A stretch of 64,000 bases of DNA from the NCBI GenBank assembly GCA_964487745.1, contig CAZASG010000014.1, positions 16,323 through 80,322 of the forward strand, read 5' to 3'. The notes under the pieces are model-generated. The model saw nothing but the letters and a program-made list of their open reading frames with translations. It did not search any database and was not told the DNA's origin. How positions within the stretch are numbered: the stretch's first letter is position 1; each line of letters begins with the position of its first letter. Positions 1-7,605 of the stretch are shown piece by piece. This stretch comes from Desulfolinea sp964487745. Its GTDB lineage: Bacteria; Chloroflexota; Anaerolineae; Anaerolineales; Villigracilaceae. The translations under genes and the position numbers were made by a program.

Positions 1-344
1 TGACTGCGGAAAGTGACGCCATCTTCGTCCACTTTTCTGGTATCGGAAAGGGAGAAAACCTGAAATCCGCCCGAATCGGTCAGCATGGGGCCCTGCCATT
101 GCATGAAGTTGTGCAGACCGCCCATATCGCGGACGAGGTCATCGCCGGGGCGCAGGTAGAGATGATAGGTGTTGGAGAGGACAAGCGATGCGCCCACACC
201 CTTAACTTGCTCCGGTGTAAGCAGCTTGACATTTGCCTGTGTCCCGACCGGCGCGAAGACGGGTGTCTCAAGTGCGCCGTGGGGGGTATGGAAAACGCCT
301 GCGCGGGCACCGCCCTGCGTGGCGAGAAGTTCATATTCAAACAT
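1..344 (-). CDS. tgt: Queuine tRNA-ribosyltransferase, N-terminal part (runs off the left edge)
   Basis: The enzyme exchanges G34 of GUN-anticodon tRNAs for a queuine precursor in the cytoplasm. The visible 114 residues match the N-terminus of the family: an opening around FEYELLATQGGARAG, the stretch TPVFAPVGTQANVK, then LSNTYHLYLRPG and TDSGGFQVFSL. The Asp in TDSGGFQ is the conserved substrate-recognition/catalytic Asp of the first half of the barrel. The second catalytic Asp and the zinc site lie outside the window. The ATG at 344-342 is preceded by a TATAAT-like box only 7 nt upstream, with no Shine-Dalgarno sequence, which suggests a leaderless or nearly leaderless mRNA. It is divergent from the broken gene at 437. 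Family identity is clear; completeness cannot be judged. Confidence 0.93.
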   Translation of the reverse strand, partial: MFEYELLATQGGARAGVFHTPHGALETPVFAPVGTQANVKLLTPEQVKGVGASLVLSNTYHLYLRPGDDLVRDMGGLHNFMQWQGPMLTDSGGFQVFSLSDTRKVDEDGVTFRS

Positions 345-351
345 GAGCGTG

Positions 352-380
352 ATTATACCAAGCGTGAGGGAAGGTACAAA
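352..380 (-). promoter_or_regulatory. Predicted extended -10 promoter of tgt
   Basis: On the minus strand TGGTATAAT (360-352) gives a TGn extended -10. A poor -35 (TTTGTA, 380-375) lies 17 nt away. The -10 ends 7 nt before the ATG, so transcription would start at or next to the start codon. Confidence 0.5.
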
Positions 381-436
381 GGTCGGGATTTATAGAGGAA
401 GTTGTCTAAGGTAAAATCAATAAAAAGGAGAATAAA

Positions 437-1462
437 ATGTCATGGCAGGCAGAATTTAATGGCGATATTTTATCCTGGCTCCTGGATTCCAGTGACCCGG
501 GTATTCGCTACCTCGCGTTGCGAGATCTAATGGACTTGCCTACAGATAATGCTGAACTCATTGCTGCCCAGGAATTGGCTCATAAAAAAGGGGAAATCTC
601 CCTCGTCTTAGAAAAGATGGATGAAGCTGGTTTTTAGGTTAAAGCCGGTCCAGGCTATAGTCCAAAATATCGGGGGACCGTTTGGGCTGTGATCATTTTG
701 GCTCAATTAGGTGCCTCGATAGCAATTGACAAACGTATCGAAGACGCATGTCTGCACCTGTTTGAAAATGCGCTTACGGATAATGGGCAATTTAGCATCT
801 CCGGGACACCATCCGGAACAGCCGACTGCTTGCAGGGAAATCTATGTGCGGCAATGCTCGATCTAGGGTTTACTGACCCTCGTCTGGAAAAAGCCTTTGA
901 ATGGATGGCGAGAAGTGTTACCGGTGAGGGTGTAGCGCCAATGAGCGATAAGAAAGCCCGCGTACGTTATTATTCAGGAAAATATGGTCCCAATTTCCTT
1001 TGTGGAGCGAATAATAAATTACCTTGTGCCTGGGGGGCTGTGAAGGTGATGCTTGCCTTTGGCAAACTTCCGCAAGAGAAACGTACGCCTATAATTGAAA
1101 GGGCTATAAAGATGGGCGCTGATTTTTTGTTAGGCGTTGACCCGGCAGAATCTGCATATCCAACCGGCTGGAGTGATAAGCCCAGCAGAAATTGGTGGAA
1201 ATTCGGATTTCCTGTTTTTTATATTACCGATCTTCTGCAAAATGTTGAAGCTTTGATCCGAACAGGCTATGGTAATGACCCACGCTTGAAAAACGCGCTC
1301 GGATTAATCCATGAAAAACAAGATAAAGATGGACGATGGCTATTAGAGTATGACTACACAGGCAAGACATGGGTCGATTTTGGCAAGAAGAAAGAACCCA
1401 ATAAATGGGTAACGCTAAGGGCAGCCTGGGCGCTGAAAGAGGTCGCCGAGCTTTCTGTTTAG
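437..1462 (+). pseudogene. Prenyltransferase/squalene-cyclase-like repeat protein, interrupted by in-frame TAG
   Basis: The frame starts at ATG 437 after a good Shine-Dalgarno (AAGGAG). It reads 66 codons, hits TAG at 635-637, and continues in the same frame without further lesion to 1462, for 341 codons in all. Text on both sides reads as one protein: WLLDSSDPGIRYLALRDL before the stop, VKAGPGYSPKYRGTVWAV after it, then alpha-alpha barrel repeats such as GTADCLQGNLCAAMLDLG. As I recall this family, the residue at the stop is usually Trp (GYWVKPGPGY-type text), so a single TGG-to-TAG change would explain it. The downstream part could be re-initiated at 689 (257 aa) but lacks an obvious ribosome site there. 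The substrate of the family is unknown to me. Alternatives are amber suppression or a sequencing error. Confidence 0.7.
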
Positions 1463-1491
1463 CAAGGAACAGATTAATTAAAGAGGATACA

Positions 1492-2172
1492 ATGCTCCAA
1501 ATCAAAGCAACCGAGGCATGGAAAAAAGCACACCCTGGCGCGATTATCGGCCTGTTGGAAGTTTCAGGTATTGACAATACACTCCAATCTCCAGAATTGG
1601 AAGAAAAAAAACGTGAGGTTGAAGCTGAACTACGCGAGCAATATCAGAGTTTTCAGCGGCAGGATTTTCTGGCGATCCCAGCAATGGCTGTCTACCGTGA
1701 ATACTACAAACGTTTTAAGAAGACCTATCATGTTTTGCAGCAGGTAGAATCCATTGCGCTGAAGGGAAGAAATCTGCCAAAGGTCTCACCGTTGGTAGAC
1801 TCAAATTTTGCCGCCGAGGTGGAGACGCTCATACTCACAGCTGGACATGATGTTGAAAAATTGAAGGGGGATATTTTTATCGACATCGCCGCTGAGGGCG
1901 ATGTGATGACCCAGATGAACGGCGCAGTGAAAACACTTTACTCTAATGATATGGTCATGAAAGATGATGGCGGTGTCTGCTGCACGATCATCTATGGGCA
2001 GGATAATCGCTCCCCCATCACCAAAAACACATCCCATGTTTTGTATGTTGCCTATGTACCAGCAGGTATTCCGACAGCGCTTGTTGAAGATCATTTGCGA
2101 AAGATCGAAGAAAATATTCATTTATTTTCGCCAAGTGCTGTGAAAGAGCAATTAGCACTGCTTGGAATCTAG
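1492..2172 (+). CDS. B3/B4 tRNA-binding domain protein
   Basis: This 226-residue protein resembles the stand-alone B3/4 domain otherwise found inside the PheRS beta subunit, where it has an editing/tRNA-binding role. Visible family text includes VYREYYKRFKKTYHVLQQVESI, with a conserved PKVSPLVDSNFAAEVE segment after it and later a DDGGVCCTIIYGQDNRSPI stretch. Stand-alone members are often annotated as possible aminoacyl-tRNA deacylases or sugar/phenylalanyl-tRNA-synthetase-related proteins; the substrate is not known. I chose ATG 1492, which has AAAGAGGA upstream, over an in-frame start at 1405 that would overlap the preceding gene. The membrane protein at 2182 follows after 9 nt and is probably cotranscribed. 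Confidence 0.75.
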   Translation: MLQIKATEAWKKAHPGAIIGLLEVSGIDNTLQSPELEEKKREVEAELREQYQSFQRQDFLAIPAMAVYREYYKRFKKTYHVLQQVESIALKGRNLPKVSPLVDSNFAAEVETLILTAGHDVEKLKGDIFIDIAAEGDVMTQMNGAVKTLYSNDMVMKDDGGVCCTIIYGQDNRSPITKNTSHVLYVAYVPAGIPTALVEDHLRKIEENIHLFSPSAVKEQLALLGI

Positions 2173-2181
2173 GAAAGAAAA

Positions 2182-2664
2182 ATGCTTTTATTCATTGCCA
2201 AGCTAAACGAAATACTTTCTTTTTTTCTCGCTGGATTTTTCTTGTTTCTCCAGTTCCTAGCTATATTAGCTCTATTGCCACAAAAAGCTTTACAGCCAAT
2301 AAGTAGCTTGCTAGCTCCCTTTATAGGGGTGATCGGCGGTATTGCCTTGATTGTTGGAATCGTAGCTATTCTATTGATTCCAATCTTCACACTAATCCTT
2401 AGATCATATGCGTACTGGCGATTTAGAGTCTTATATTCAAGCTACAAAGATTTTTACTCTACAGTTCCCCAAAAGTGGAAAAGGATTTTATTTAAAATAA
2501 TAATCCTTTTCATGATTCTCATGATTCTGGCGATACTCTCTATCCTACAAATAATCCCCCGCGAGACATATCTCTTTTCATTGTTTTCTTTTGTCTGTTT
2601 GTCTTCTGGGCTATACAGCAAATATACTTTTCCAAAAATAATAGAGATTCTCTCAAAAAGGTAA
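2182..2664 (+). CDS. Small integral membrane protein of unknown function
   Basis: This 160-residue protein has three to four strongly hydrophobic segments: about residues 10-33, 40-72, 102-124 and 130-146. A basic, aromatic-rich loop (RSYAYWRFRVLYSSYKDFY) lies between the second and third. I do not recognise a family. Codons are more A+T-rich than in the flanking genes. It starts 9 nt after the B3/4 gene behind GGAAAG, and a strong hairpin terminator follows at 2703, so it ends that transcription unit. Confidence 0.6.
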   Translation: MLLFIAKLNEILSFFLAGFFLFLQFLAILALLPQKALQPISSLLAPFIGVIGGIALIVGIVAILLIPIFTLILRSYAYWRFRVLYSSYKDFYSTVPQKWKRILFKIIILFMILMILAILSILQIIPRETYLFSLFSFVCLSSGLYSKYTFPKIIEILSKR

Positions 2665-2702
2665 AAAACTTCACGATAATCATAGATATTGCATGCTTCG
2701 CA

Positions 2703-2734
2703 AAAAGCCGCGCCCCTTGACGCGGCTTTTCTTT
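2703..2734 (+). terminator. Rho-independent terminator
   Basis: Perfect 10-bp stem AAAAGCCGCG / CGCGGCTTTT with an 8-nt loop, followed by a T-rich tail. It separates the upstream unit from the iron operon. Confidence 0.85.
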
Positions 2735-2747
2735 TGCGCTAAACTAA

Positions 2748-2763
2748 TTTAGCCTTGCCTAAA
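2748..2763. promoter_or_regulatory. Putative DtxR-family operator upstream of dtxR
   Basis: TTTAGCCTTGCCTAAA is a 16-bp interrupted palindrome (TTTAG-N6-CTAAA) 20 bp before the dtxR start. It resembles the TTAGG...CCTAA boxes bound by DtxR/MntR/IdeR-type repressors. Position and symmetry suggest metal-dependent autoregulation of the whole iron operon. A TATATT-like -10 lies just downstream (2767-2772), so bound repressor would occlude the promoter. Confidence 0.6.
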
Positions 2764-2782
2764 TTTTATATTAGACAGAACT

Positions 2783-3454
2783 ATGACAAACCAACTAACA
2801 CATGCAACCGAAGATTACCTAAAAGCCATCTATGCCCTCAGTATGGATGGTGAGCCCGCATCCACCAACGATCTTGCGGAAGAACTGAATATCAAAGCAG
2901 CCTCGGTCACGGGGATGCTCAAACGCCTCTCTGAGACCACCCCGCCGCTCGTGGAGTATCGCAAGCATCGTGGTGCCAGCCTGACGCCCGAAGGCGAACG
3001 CGCGGCGCTGGAGATCATCCGTCATCACCGCTTGCTGGAAACCTACCTGCACGAATCCCTTGGCTTTCCCTGGGAGGAAGTGCATGAGGAAGCGGAGCGA
3101 TTGGAACACGTTATCTCGGAAGCCTTTGAGGAACGGATCGATGCTCTTTTGGGACATCCCACCCATGATCCGCACGGCGAGCCGATCCCGAGCCCAAGCT
3201 TGGTGATGCCCCGAGAAGCATCCATACCGTTATCGACGCTGCGTCCGCCACAAGTTACGACCATACAACGGGTCAACGCCGACGATGCGGACCTCCTGCG
3301 TCATCTCGAGGAAAAAGGTCTGGTGCCCGGTAGCAAGCTCGAAGTGAGCGCGTTTTCGCCTTTTGACGGGAATCTGACCCTCATCGTCGAAGGAGAAGAG
3401 ATGGTCGTCGGACCTGCGATCACACGTCATATTTTTGTAGAAGAAGAAGCCTGA
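2783..3454 (+). CDS. DtxR-family metal-dependent transcriptional repressor
   Basis: This cytoplasmic iron/manganese sensor probably represses the ferrous iron operon it heads. The 223 residues show the canonical layout. A winged helix-turn-helix covers about 1-70 (HATEDYLKAIYAL, AEELNIKAASVTGMLKRL). The dimerisation/metal domain covers about 71-145 (RHHRLLETYLHESLGF, then GHPTHDPHGEPIP). A C-terminal FeoA/SH3-like domain covers about 155-220. The His/Glu/Cys-type ligand positions HHRLLE, EEVHEEAERLEH and HPTHDPHG are in the expected order. The start at 2783 has only a weak ribosome site. The palindrome at 2748-2763 is the likely operator. The next gene follows after 10 nt. Confidence 0.9.
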   Translation: MTNQLTHATEDYLKAIYALSMDGEPASTNDLAEELNIKAASVTGMLKRLSETTPPLVEYRKHRGASLTPEGERAALEIIRHHRLLETYLHESLGFPWEEVHEEAERLEHVISEAFEERIDALLGHPTHDPHGEPIPSPSLVMPREASIPLSTLRPPQVTTIQRVNADDADLLRHLEEKGLVPGSKLEVSAFSPFDGNLTLIVEGEEMVVGPAITRHIFVEEEA

Positions 3455-3464
3455 AAGGAATCTC

Positions 3465-4460
3465 ATGGATCCGATTTTATTTGTATCAATACTTGTTATT
3501 TTGCTGATCGGGGCATTTCTTACCCCGAAGCTGGTTCGGGAACAGCGCGAAAATCAGCGTCGCGAAGAAGTCGAAGATGCCCTTAAACATTTGCTCGACC
3601 GCGAGCAACAGGGGCGGCATGCCTCGCCCGAATCCCTAGCGGGCACAACGGGGTTTTCATCGCAGAAGATCTACAAGATCATCGCGCGAATGCAGCAACA
3701 AGGTTTGATCGAGCATCGCGGGGTGGAACTGCACTTGACCGCTGAAGGCGAGCGCTGGGCGATTCATGTGGTACGTGCTCATCGCTTGCTGGAACGCTAT
3801 CTCGCAGACGAGGCACGCCTGCCTTTGGAAAAAGTTCACGCCGAGGCGCATCGCCGCGAACATGGCATGACCCCTGCGCAGGTAGATGAAATGGATGCCG
3901 CGCTTGGCTACCCTAGCCGTGATCCGCACGGTGACCCGATCCCCAACCGTGATGGCGTCATTGCCGAAGCGGAGGGTGTTCCGTTGACAGCCTGGCAGGA
4001 AGATATGCCAGCACGCATTGTTCATCTTGAAGATGAGCCTGAGATCGCCTTTGCGCAGATCATGGCAGAGGGATTGCGTCTGGGGCAACAGATCAGAATT
4101 TTGGAGAGCAGCGCTGAGCGTTATATTCTTAGCGATGGAGAGAGTGAATATCGCCTTGCTCCCGCAGTTGCCGCTAACGTACATGTCGCTCCGCTGCCGG
4201 AAAGTGTGCTAGCAATTGCTGACGCTATTCCGCTGAATGAATTACCCCACGCTAAAAAAGCCGAGATCGTGGCACTCGATGAAGCTTGTCAAGGCTTTAC
4301 CCGCCGCCGCTTTCTTGATCTTGGGCTGACGCCCGGCGCGGTTATTGCCCCAGAGCTGAAGAACTCCTTCCGTGACCCACGCGGCTATCGTGTTCGCGGC
4401 ACGTTGATCGCCTTACGGCGCGAACAGGCGAATCAGATCTGGGTCAAGCCGGTTGCGTGA
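3465..4460 (+). CDS. Membrane-anchored DtxR-like protein with two FeoA domains
   Basis: The protein has 331 residues. Residues 4-20 form one hydrophobic helix (ILFVSILVILLIGAFLT) followed by a charged linker. A DtxR-like winged helix spans about 38-90 (SLAGTTGFSSQKIYKIIARM). The metal/dimer domain spans about 95-150 (VRAHRLLERYLADEARL, GYPSRDPHGDPIP). Two FeoA/SH3-like domains occupy about 178-245 and 255-330; the second has RRRFLDLGLTPGAVI, typical of FeoA. A repressor fold tied to the membrane and fused to FeoA modules, upstream of split feoB, may act as a membrane iron sensor or as the FeoA partner of the FeoB permease rather than as a free repressor. No separate feoA gene is present. Domain assignment is solid; the role is inferred. 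Confidence 0.82.
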   Translation: MDPILFVSILVILLIGAFLTPKLVREQRENQRREEVEDALKHLLDREQQGRHASPESLAGTTGFSSQKIYKIIARMQQQGLIEHRGVELHLTAEGERWAIHVVRAHRLLERYLADEARLPLEKVHAEAHRREHGMTPAQVDEMDAALGYPSRDPHGDPIPNRDGVIAEAEGVPLTAWQEDMPARIVHLEDEPEIAFAQIMAEGLRLGQQIRILESSAERYILSDGESEYRLAPAVAANVHVAPLPESVLAIADAIPLNELPHAKKAEIVALDEACQGFTRRRFLDLGLTPGAVIAPELKNSFRDPRGYRVRGTLIALRREQANQIWVKPVA

Positions 4461-4494
4461 GCAATCACACTTTTTTACAGATTTAGAGGTATTT

Positions 4495-5087
4495 ATGAAC
4501 AACGAAATCTTCCGCATTTTTGCAGCACTCACTTTTTTCACCGGACTTTCAATTTCCGCCTACTTCCGCAGTAAAGCCGACCGCGACTCTGGTCAAAAAG
4601 TCTCGCTAAAAGACGAAGGCCGCACTGTAATGCTCGCTTTGCGCATTGGGGGCCTGGTTCTTTGGTTGAGCGTGCTCGGCTATCTTATTTACCCGCCCTT
4701 GTTGGCATGGTCAAAAGTTGGTTTACCTGCTTGGTCACGCTGGCTTGGTGTTGGGCTTGGTTTTCTATCAGTTGGCTTAATTTACTGGATGTTCAGCAGC
4801 ATAGGCTCAGGCATTACCCCTACAGTCGCCACACGTACAGAACATCAGCTCGTCACATCGGGTCCCTATCGTTGGATACGCCATCCACTTTACACCTTTG
4901 GTACGCTTTTTTTTCTCTCATTTGCCTTGATGATCGACAGTTGGTTTATGGGGCTTATGGCAATTTTGCGCTCGTTCTATTATCAATCCGCCTTCCACAG
5001 GAAGAAGGCTTTTTGATAGAAAAATTTGGCGACCAATATCGCGACTATATGAAAACTACAGGAAAATACTTGCCCAAATTATGGTAA
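4495..5087 (+). pseudogene. ICMT/PEMT-like membrane methyltransferase, single-base frameshift
   Basis: The frame from ATG 4495 encodes several membrane helices and the family signature SGPYRWIRHPLYTFGTL (an RHP-Y motif of isoprenylcysteine carboxyl methyltransferase-like proteins). At a T run (4964-4967) the frame is lost and stops at 5016. The expected ending, LALVLLSIRLPQEEGFLIEKF, then DQYRDYMKTTGKYLPKLW, lies in the next frame to 5087. The region is 593 nt; one extra T makes 594 nt and a 197-residue protein, consistent with a one-base deletion. The PQEEGFLIEKFGDQYRDY block is the C-terminal SAM-binding signature. It lies between the regulator and feoB genes in the same operon. It is a recent mutation, a homopolymer sequencing error, or a -1 slippage site. 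Confidence 0.8.
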
Positions 5088-5096
5088 GGAGAATTT

Positions 5097-5933
5097 ATGG
5101 ATACGAAAACCAAAGAACTTCCCACTGAACACTGTGAAACTTGCCCTGCATTTACACAATTGGAACAAATGGGCATTGACGTCGGAAAATTTGACCGCGT
5201 CATTGCACTGGCTGGCAATCCCAATACTGGAAAGTCAACCCTCTTCAACGCCCTGACAGGGCTAAAACAGCACACCGGCAATTGGCCCGGAAAAACCGTC
5301 ACCCGCGCGGAGGGCGGCTTTGAATTCAATCAAATCCGCTATAAACTTGTCGATCTTCCCGGCACCTATTCACTACTCTCCGCATCTCAGGATGAGGAAG
5401 TGGCACGGGATTTCATCCTCTTCGGTCAGCCGGATTGCACGATCGTTGTCACAGATGCGACTGCCCTCGAGCGAAATCTCAACCTCGTCATGCAGGTAAC
5501 GGAGATCACTGAACGCGTGGTCGTTGCCGTCAATCTAATGGATGAGGCCGAGCGAAAAGGGTTGGATGTGGATACGCGGAGCCTCGCCCGTGATTTAGGC
5601 GTGCCAGCGGTCCCAATCGTGGCACGCAGCGGAGACGGAATCCACCAACTGCTCTCAACTGTTGCAGAGGTGATCGAGGGCCAGATTGCGACCAAACCAC
5701 GCCGCGTAGAGGGCACACCAGAATTCCAACAGGCGGTTGCCAAACTCGCCCCAATGATCGAAGCAGCTGCTCCTGGTATTCCCAATGCCCGTTGGTTAGC
5801 GATCCGCTTGCTGGATGGCGACGCCAAAGTAGAGCAAGCCCTGCGCGATGGCACATTAGACGAACTCGTTCGTCGTCAACAAAGTGCCGATGTCGAATTC
5901 AGCAAAAAAATGGCTGTAGACGGGAGACAATAA
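5097..5933 (+). CDS. feoB: FeoB GTPase subunit (split FeoB, soluble G domain)
   Basis: This 278-residue GTPase equals the N-terminal part of FeoB, which gates ferrous iron transport. Motifs are G1 GNPNTGKST at 40-48, the FeoB switch-I text HTGNWPGKTV at 59-68, G3 DLPGTYSL from 86, G4 NLMD at 146-149 and a G5-like VARSGDG. Residues after about 180 form the helical regulatory (GDI-like) domain. The chain ends before any membrane segment; the permease is a separate gene one nucleotide after the stop. An extra N-terminal stretch contains C13-E-T-C16 (HCETCPAF), a possible metal or redox site not found in typical FeoB. The start at 5097 has AAGGAG upstream. Confidence 0.92.
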   Translation: MDTKTKELPTEHCETCPAFTQLEQMGIDVGKFDRVIALAGNPNTGKSTLFNALTGLKQHTGNWPGKTVTRAEGGFEFNQIRYKLVDLPGTYSLLSASQDEEVARDFILFGQPDCTIVVTDATALERNLNLVMQVTEITERVVVAVNLMDEAERKGLDVDTRSLARDLGVPAVPIVARSGDGIHQLLSTVAEVIEGQIATKPRRVEGTPEFQQAVAKLAPMIEAAAPGIPNARWLAIRLLDGDAKVEQALRDGTLDELVRRQQSADVEFSKKMAVDGRQ

Positions 5934-5934
5934 A

Positions 5935-7323
5935 ATGACGAAGACAAACGATATTCTCAACAAAGCTGCCGAATTACGCAGCACCCTTTCTACAGGCTTC
6001 CGCGATGAAATGGTCAAATCGCTTTACAACGAAGCAGAATCCATCTCAAATCGTGCTGTCCGCGCTAAAGGAGAAAAAGATTATGATCTCGACCAGCGTG
6101 TCGACCGCATTATTACCTCTCCTATCTTTGGCTTGCCTCTGATGCTTGTCATCCTGGCAGTAGTGATCTGGGTTACAGTGGTCGGCGCAAATGTCCCATC
6201 GAGCATGCTAGCCACTGCCCTATTCTGGGTCGAGGCACAGGCTGCCACCCTCTTCAACAATTTAGGCGCACCTTGGTGGCTGACCGGGTTCATCTGGCAC
6301 GGTGTTTATCGGGGGTTAGCATGGGTTATCGCAGTGATGTTGCCGCCCATGGCAATCTTCTTTCCGATCTTTACCTTTCTTGAAGACTTGGGATATTTGC
6401 CCCGCGTTGCCTTCAATATGGATTTCCTCTTTAAAAAGGCAGGTGCGCATGGAAAACAGTCACTTACTATGGCAATGGGTTTTGGATGTAATGCTGCTGG
6501 AGTAGTGGCTACGCGAATTATCGACTCACCGCGTGAACGTCTGATAGCGATTCTCACGAATAACTTTGTGCCTTGTAACGGGCGTTTCCCCACGCTCATC
6601 ATGCTCGGAACAGTATTTGTCGCCGCAGCGTTCCCGCCGGTGTATGCGTCCATAGCGGCAGCAGGCTCGGTTGTGGGCGTCGTCGTGCTTGGCATCCTTT
6701 TTACGCTGACGGTCTCGTGGATACTGTCCAAAACCATCCTGAAGGGCGAAGCATCCGCGTTTACATTGGAACTGCCGCCATATCGCAAGCCAAACTTTTT
6801 GCAGATCCTTTACACGTCCATCATTGACCGCACGCTCTTCGTCCTCTGGCGCGCAATCCTCACCGCTGCTCCAGCAGGCGCTGTGATCTGGGTCATGGCA
6901 AATATCTATGTTGGGAGCACAAGCATTGCACAGCATACCGCAAACTTCCTTGACCCGCTTGGTTTCCTGATGGGCTTGGATGGCATAATTCTACTGGCCT
7001 ATATCATTGCCATCCCCGCAAATGAGATCGTTGTCCCAACTATCCTGATGATGTATCTTGGCACGGGCATGATGATCGAGCTCGAATCGATGGAAGCTCT
7101 GCGCGTCCTGCTCGTGGAAGAAAACGGCTGGACGATGCTGACTGCCGTCAATTTGATGCTTTTTGCGTTATTACATAATCCCTGCGCGACGACAATCATC
7201 ACAATCTTCAAGGAGACAAACAGCCGCAGATGGGCAACCATCGGCGCCCTGATGCCGCTCGGGATCGGTGTTGTTGTAACGATCCTGACTGCCAGCCTAG
7301 CGCGCTTGATGGGGTGGGCGTAA
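5935..7323 (+). CDS. feoB: FeoB membrane permease subunit (split FeoB)
   Basis: The 462-residue membrane part of the ferrous iron transporter. Residues 1-65 match the FeoB linker (DEMVKSLYNEAESISNRAVR and KDYDLDQRVDRIITSPIFGLP), followed by about 8-10 helices. The two Gate (nucleoside-recognition-like) halves are visible. The first carries GFGCNAAGVVATRIIDSPRE, whose GCN-G-ATR core corresponds to the conserved Cys-containing pore motif of FeoB. The second carries PANEIVVPTILMMYLG and HNPCATTI, also conserved in FeoB. The gene starts 1 nt after the GTPase stop, so translation is likely coupled and the products stoichiometric. The hairpin at 7409-7438 ends the operon. Confidence 0.92.
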   Translation: MTKTNDILNKAAELRSTLSTGFRDEMVKSLYNEAESISNRAVRAKGEKDYDLDQRVDRIITSPIFGLPLMLVILAVVIWVTVVGANVPSSMLATALFWVEAQAATLFNNLGAPWWLTGFIWHGVYRGLAWVIAVMLPPMAIFFPIFTFLEDLGYLPRVAFNMDFLFKKAGAHGKQSLTMAMGFGCNAAGVVATRIIDSPRERLIAILTNNFVPCNGRFPTLIMLGTVFVAAAFPPVYASIAAAGSVVGVVVLGILFTLTVSWILSKTILKGEASAFTLELPPYRKPNFLQILYTSIIDRTLFVLWRAILTAAPAGAVIWVMANIYVGSTSIAQHTANFLDPLGFLMGLDGIILLAYIIAIPANEIVVPTILMMYLGTGMMIELESMEALRVLLVEENGWTMLTAVNLMLFALLHNPCATTIITIFKETNSRRWATIGALMPLGIGVVVTILTASLARLMGWA

Positions 7324-7408
7324 GTCCCCTTCCCTGCTTTTGAGAGATACAAAAATAAAACTTGCATCCTGTCTTCTTGGTTATGCGCATATCCTGGAAG
7401 TCTACATC

Positions 7409-7438
7409 AAAAAATCCCCTCGTATGAGGGGATTTTTT
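7409..7438. terminator. Bidirectional terminator between feoB and tRNA-Gln
   Basis: Perfect 13-bp stem AAAAAATCCCCTC / GAGGGGATTTTTT with a GTAT tetraloop. It has A/T runs on both sides, so it can stop feoB transcripts on the plus strand and tRNA transcripts on the minus strand. Confidence 0.9.
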
Positions 7439-7442
7439 AGTG

Positions 7443-7513
7443 CTGGGGGCAAAGGATTCGAACCTCTATTGACAGTTCCAGAGACTGCAGTCTTGCCGTT
7501 AGACGAGCCCCCA
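7443..7513 (-). tRNA. tRNA-Gln (anticodon CUG)
   Basis: On the minus strand a 71-nt cloverleaf folds. The acceptor is TGGGGGC/GCCCCCA (starting with U1 like other tRNA-Gln), the D stem GTCT/AGAC, and the anticodon stem GCAGT/ACTGT with loop CTCTGGA, giving anticodon CTG. The variable loop is CAAT, the T arm AGAGG-TTCGAAT-CCTTT, and G is the discriminator base. CCA is not encoded. It lies back to back with glnS, the enzyme that charges it, 150 bp away. Confidence 0.95.
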
Positions 7514-7583
7514 CTTCAGCGGGCAGTATTTTACCATGCCGCCCAAAATACGTCTAGCAATATGCTTTGCAAATGCCCATATT

Positions 7584-7592
7584 TGTTATAAT
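7584..7592 (+). promoter_or_regulatory. Extended -10 promoter of glnS
   Basis: TGTTATAAT provides a TGn extended -10 (TATAAT at 7587-7592). No convincing -35 is seen. Predicted transcription starts near 7599, giving a leader of about 65 nt. Confidence 0.55.
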
Positions 7593-7605
7593 CACATGAG
7601 ATCAT

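Noticed and set aside
635..637. TAG read as pyrrolysine
   Set aside because: The family position is expected to be Trp and the protein is not a methylamine methyltransferase, so a nonsense change is simpler.
689..1462. Separate 257-codon gene
   Set aside because: It is in the same frame as the upstream part, starts mid-domain at an ATG-less position (GTG) with no ribosome site, and continues the family text across the TAG.
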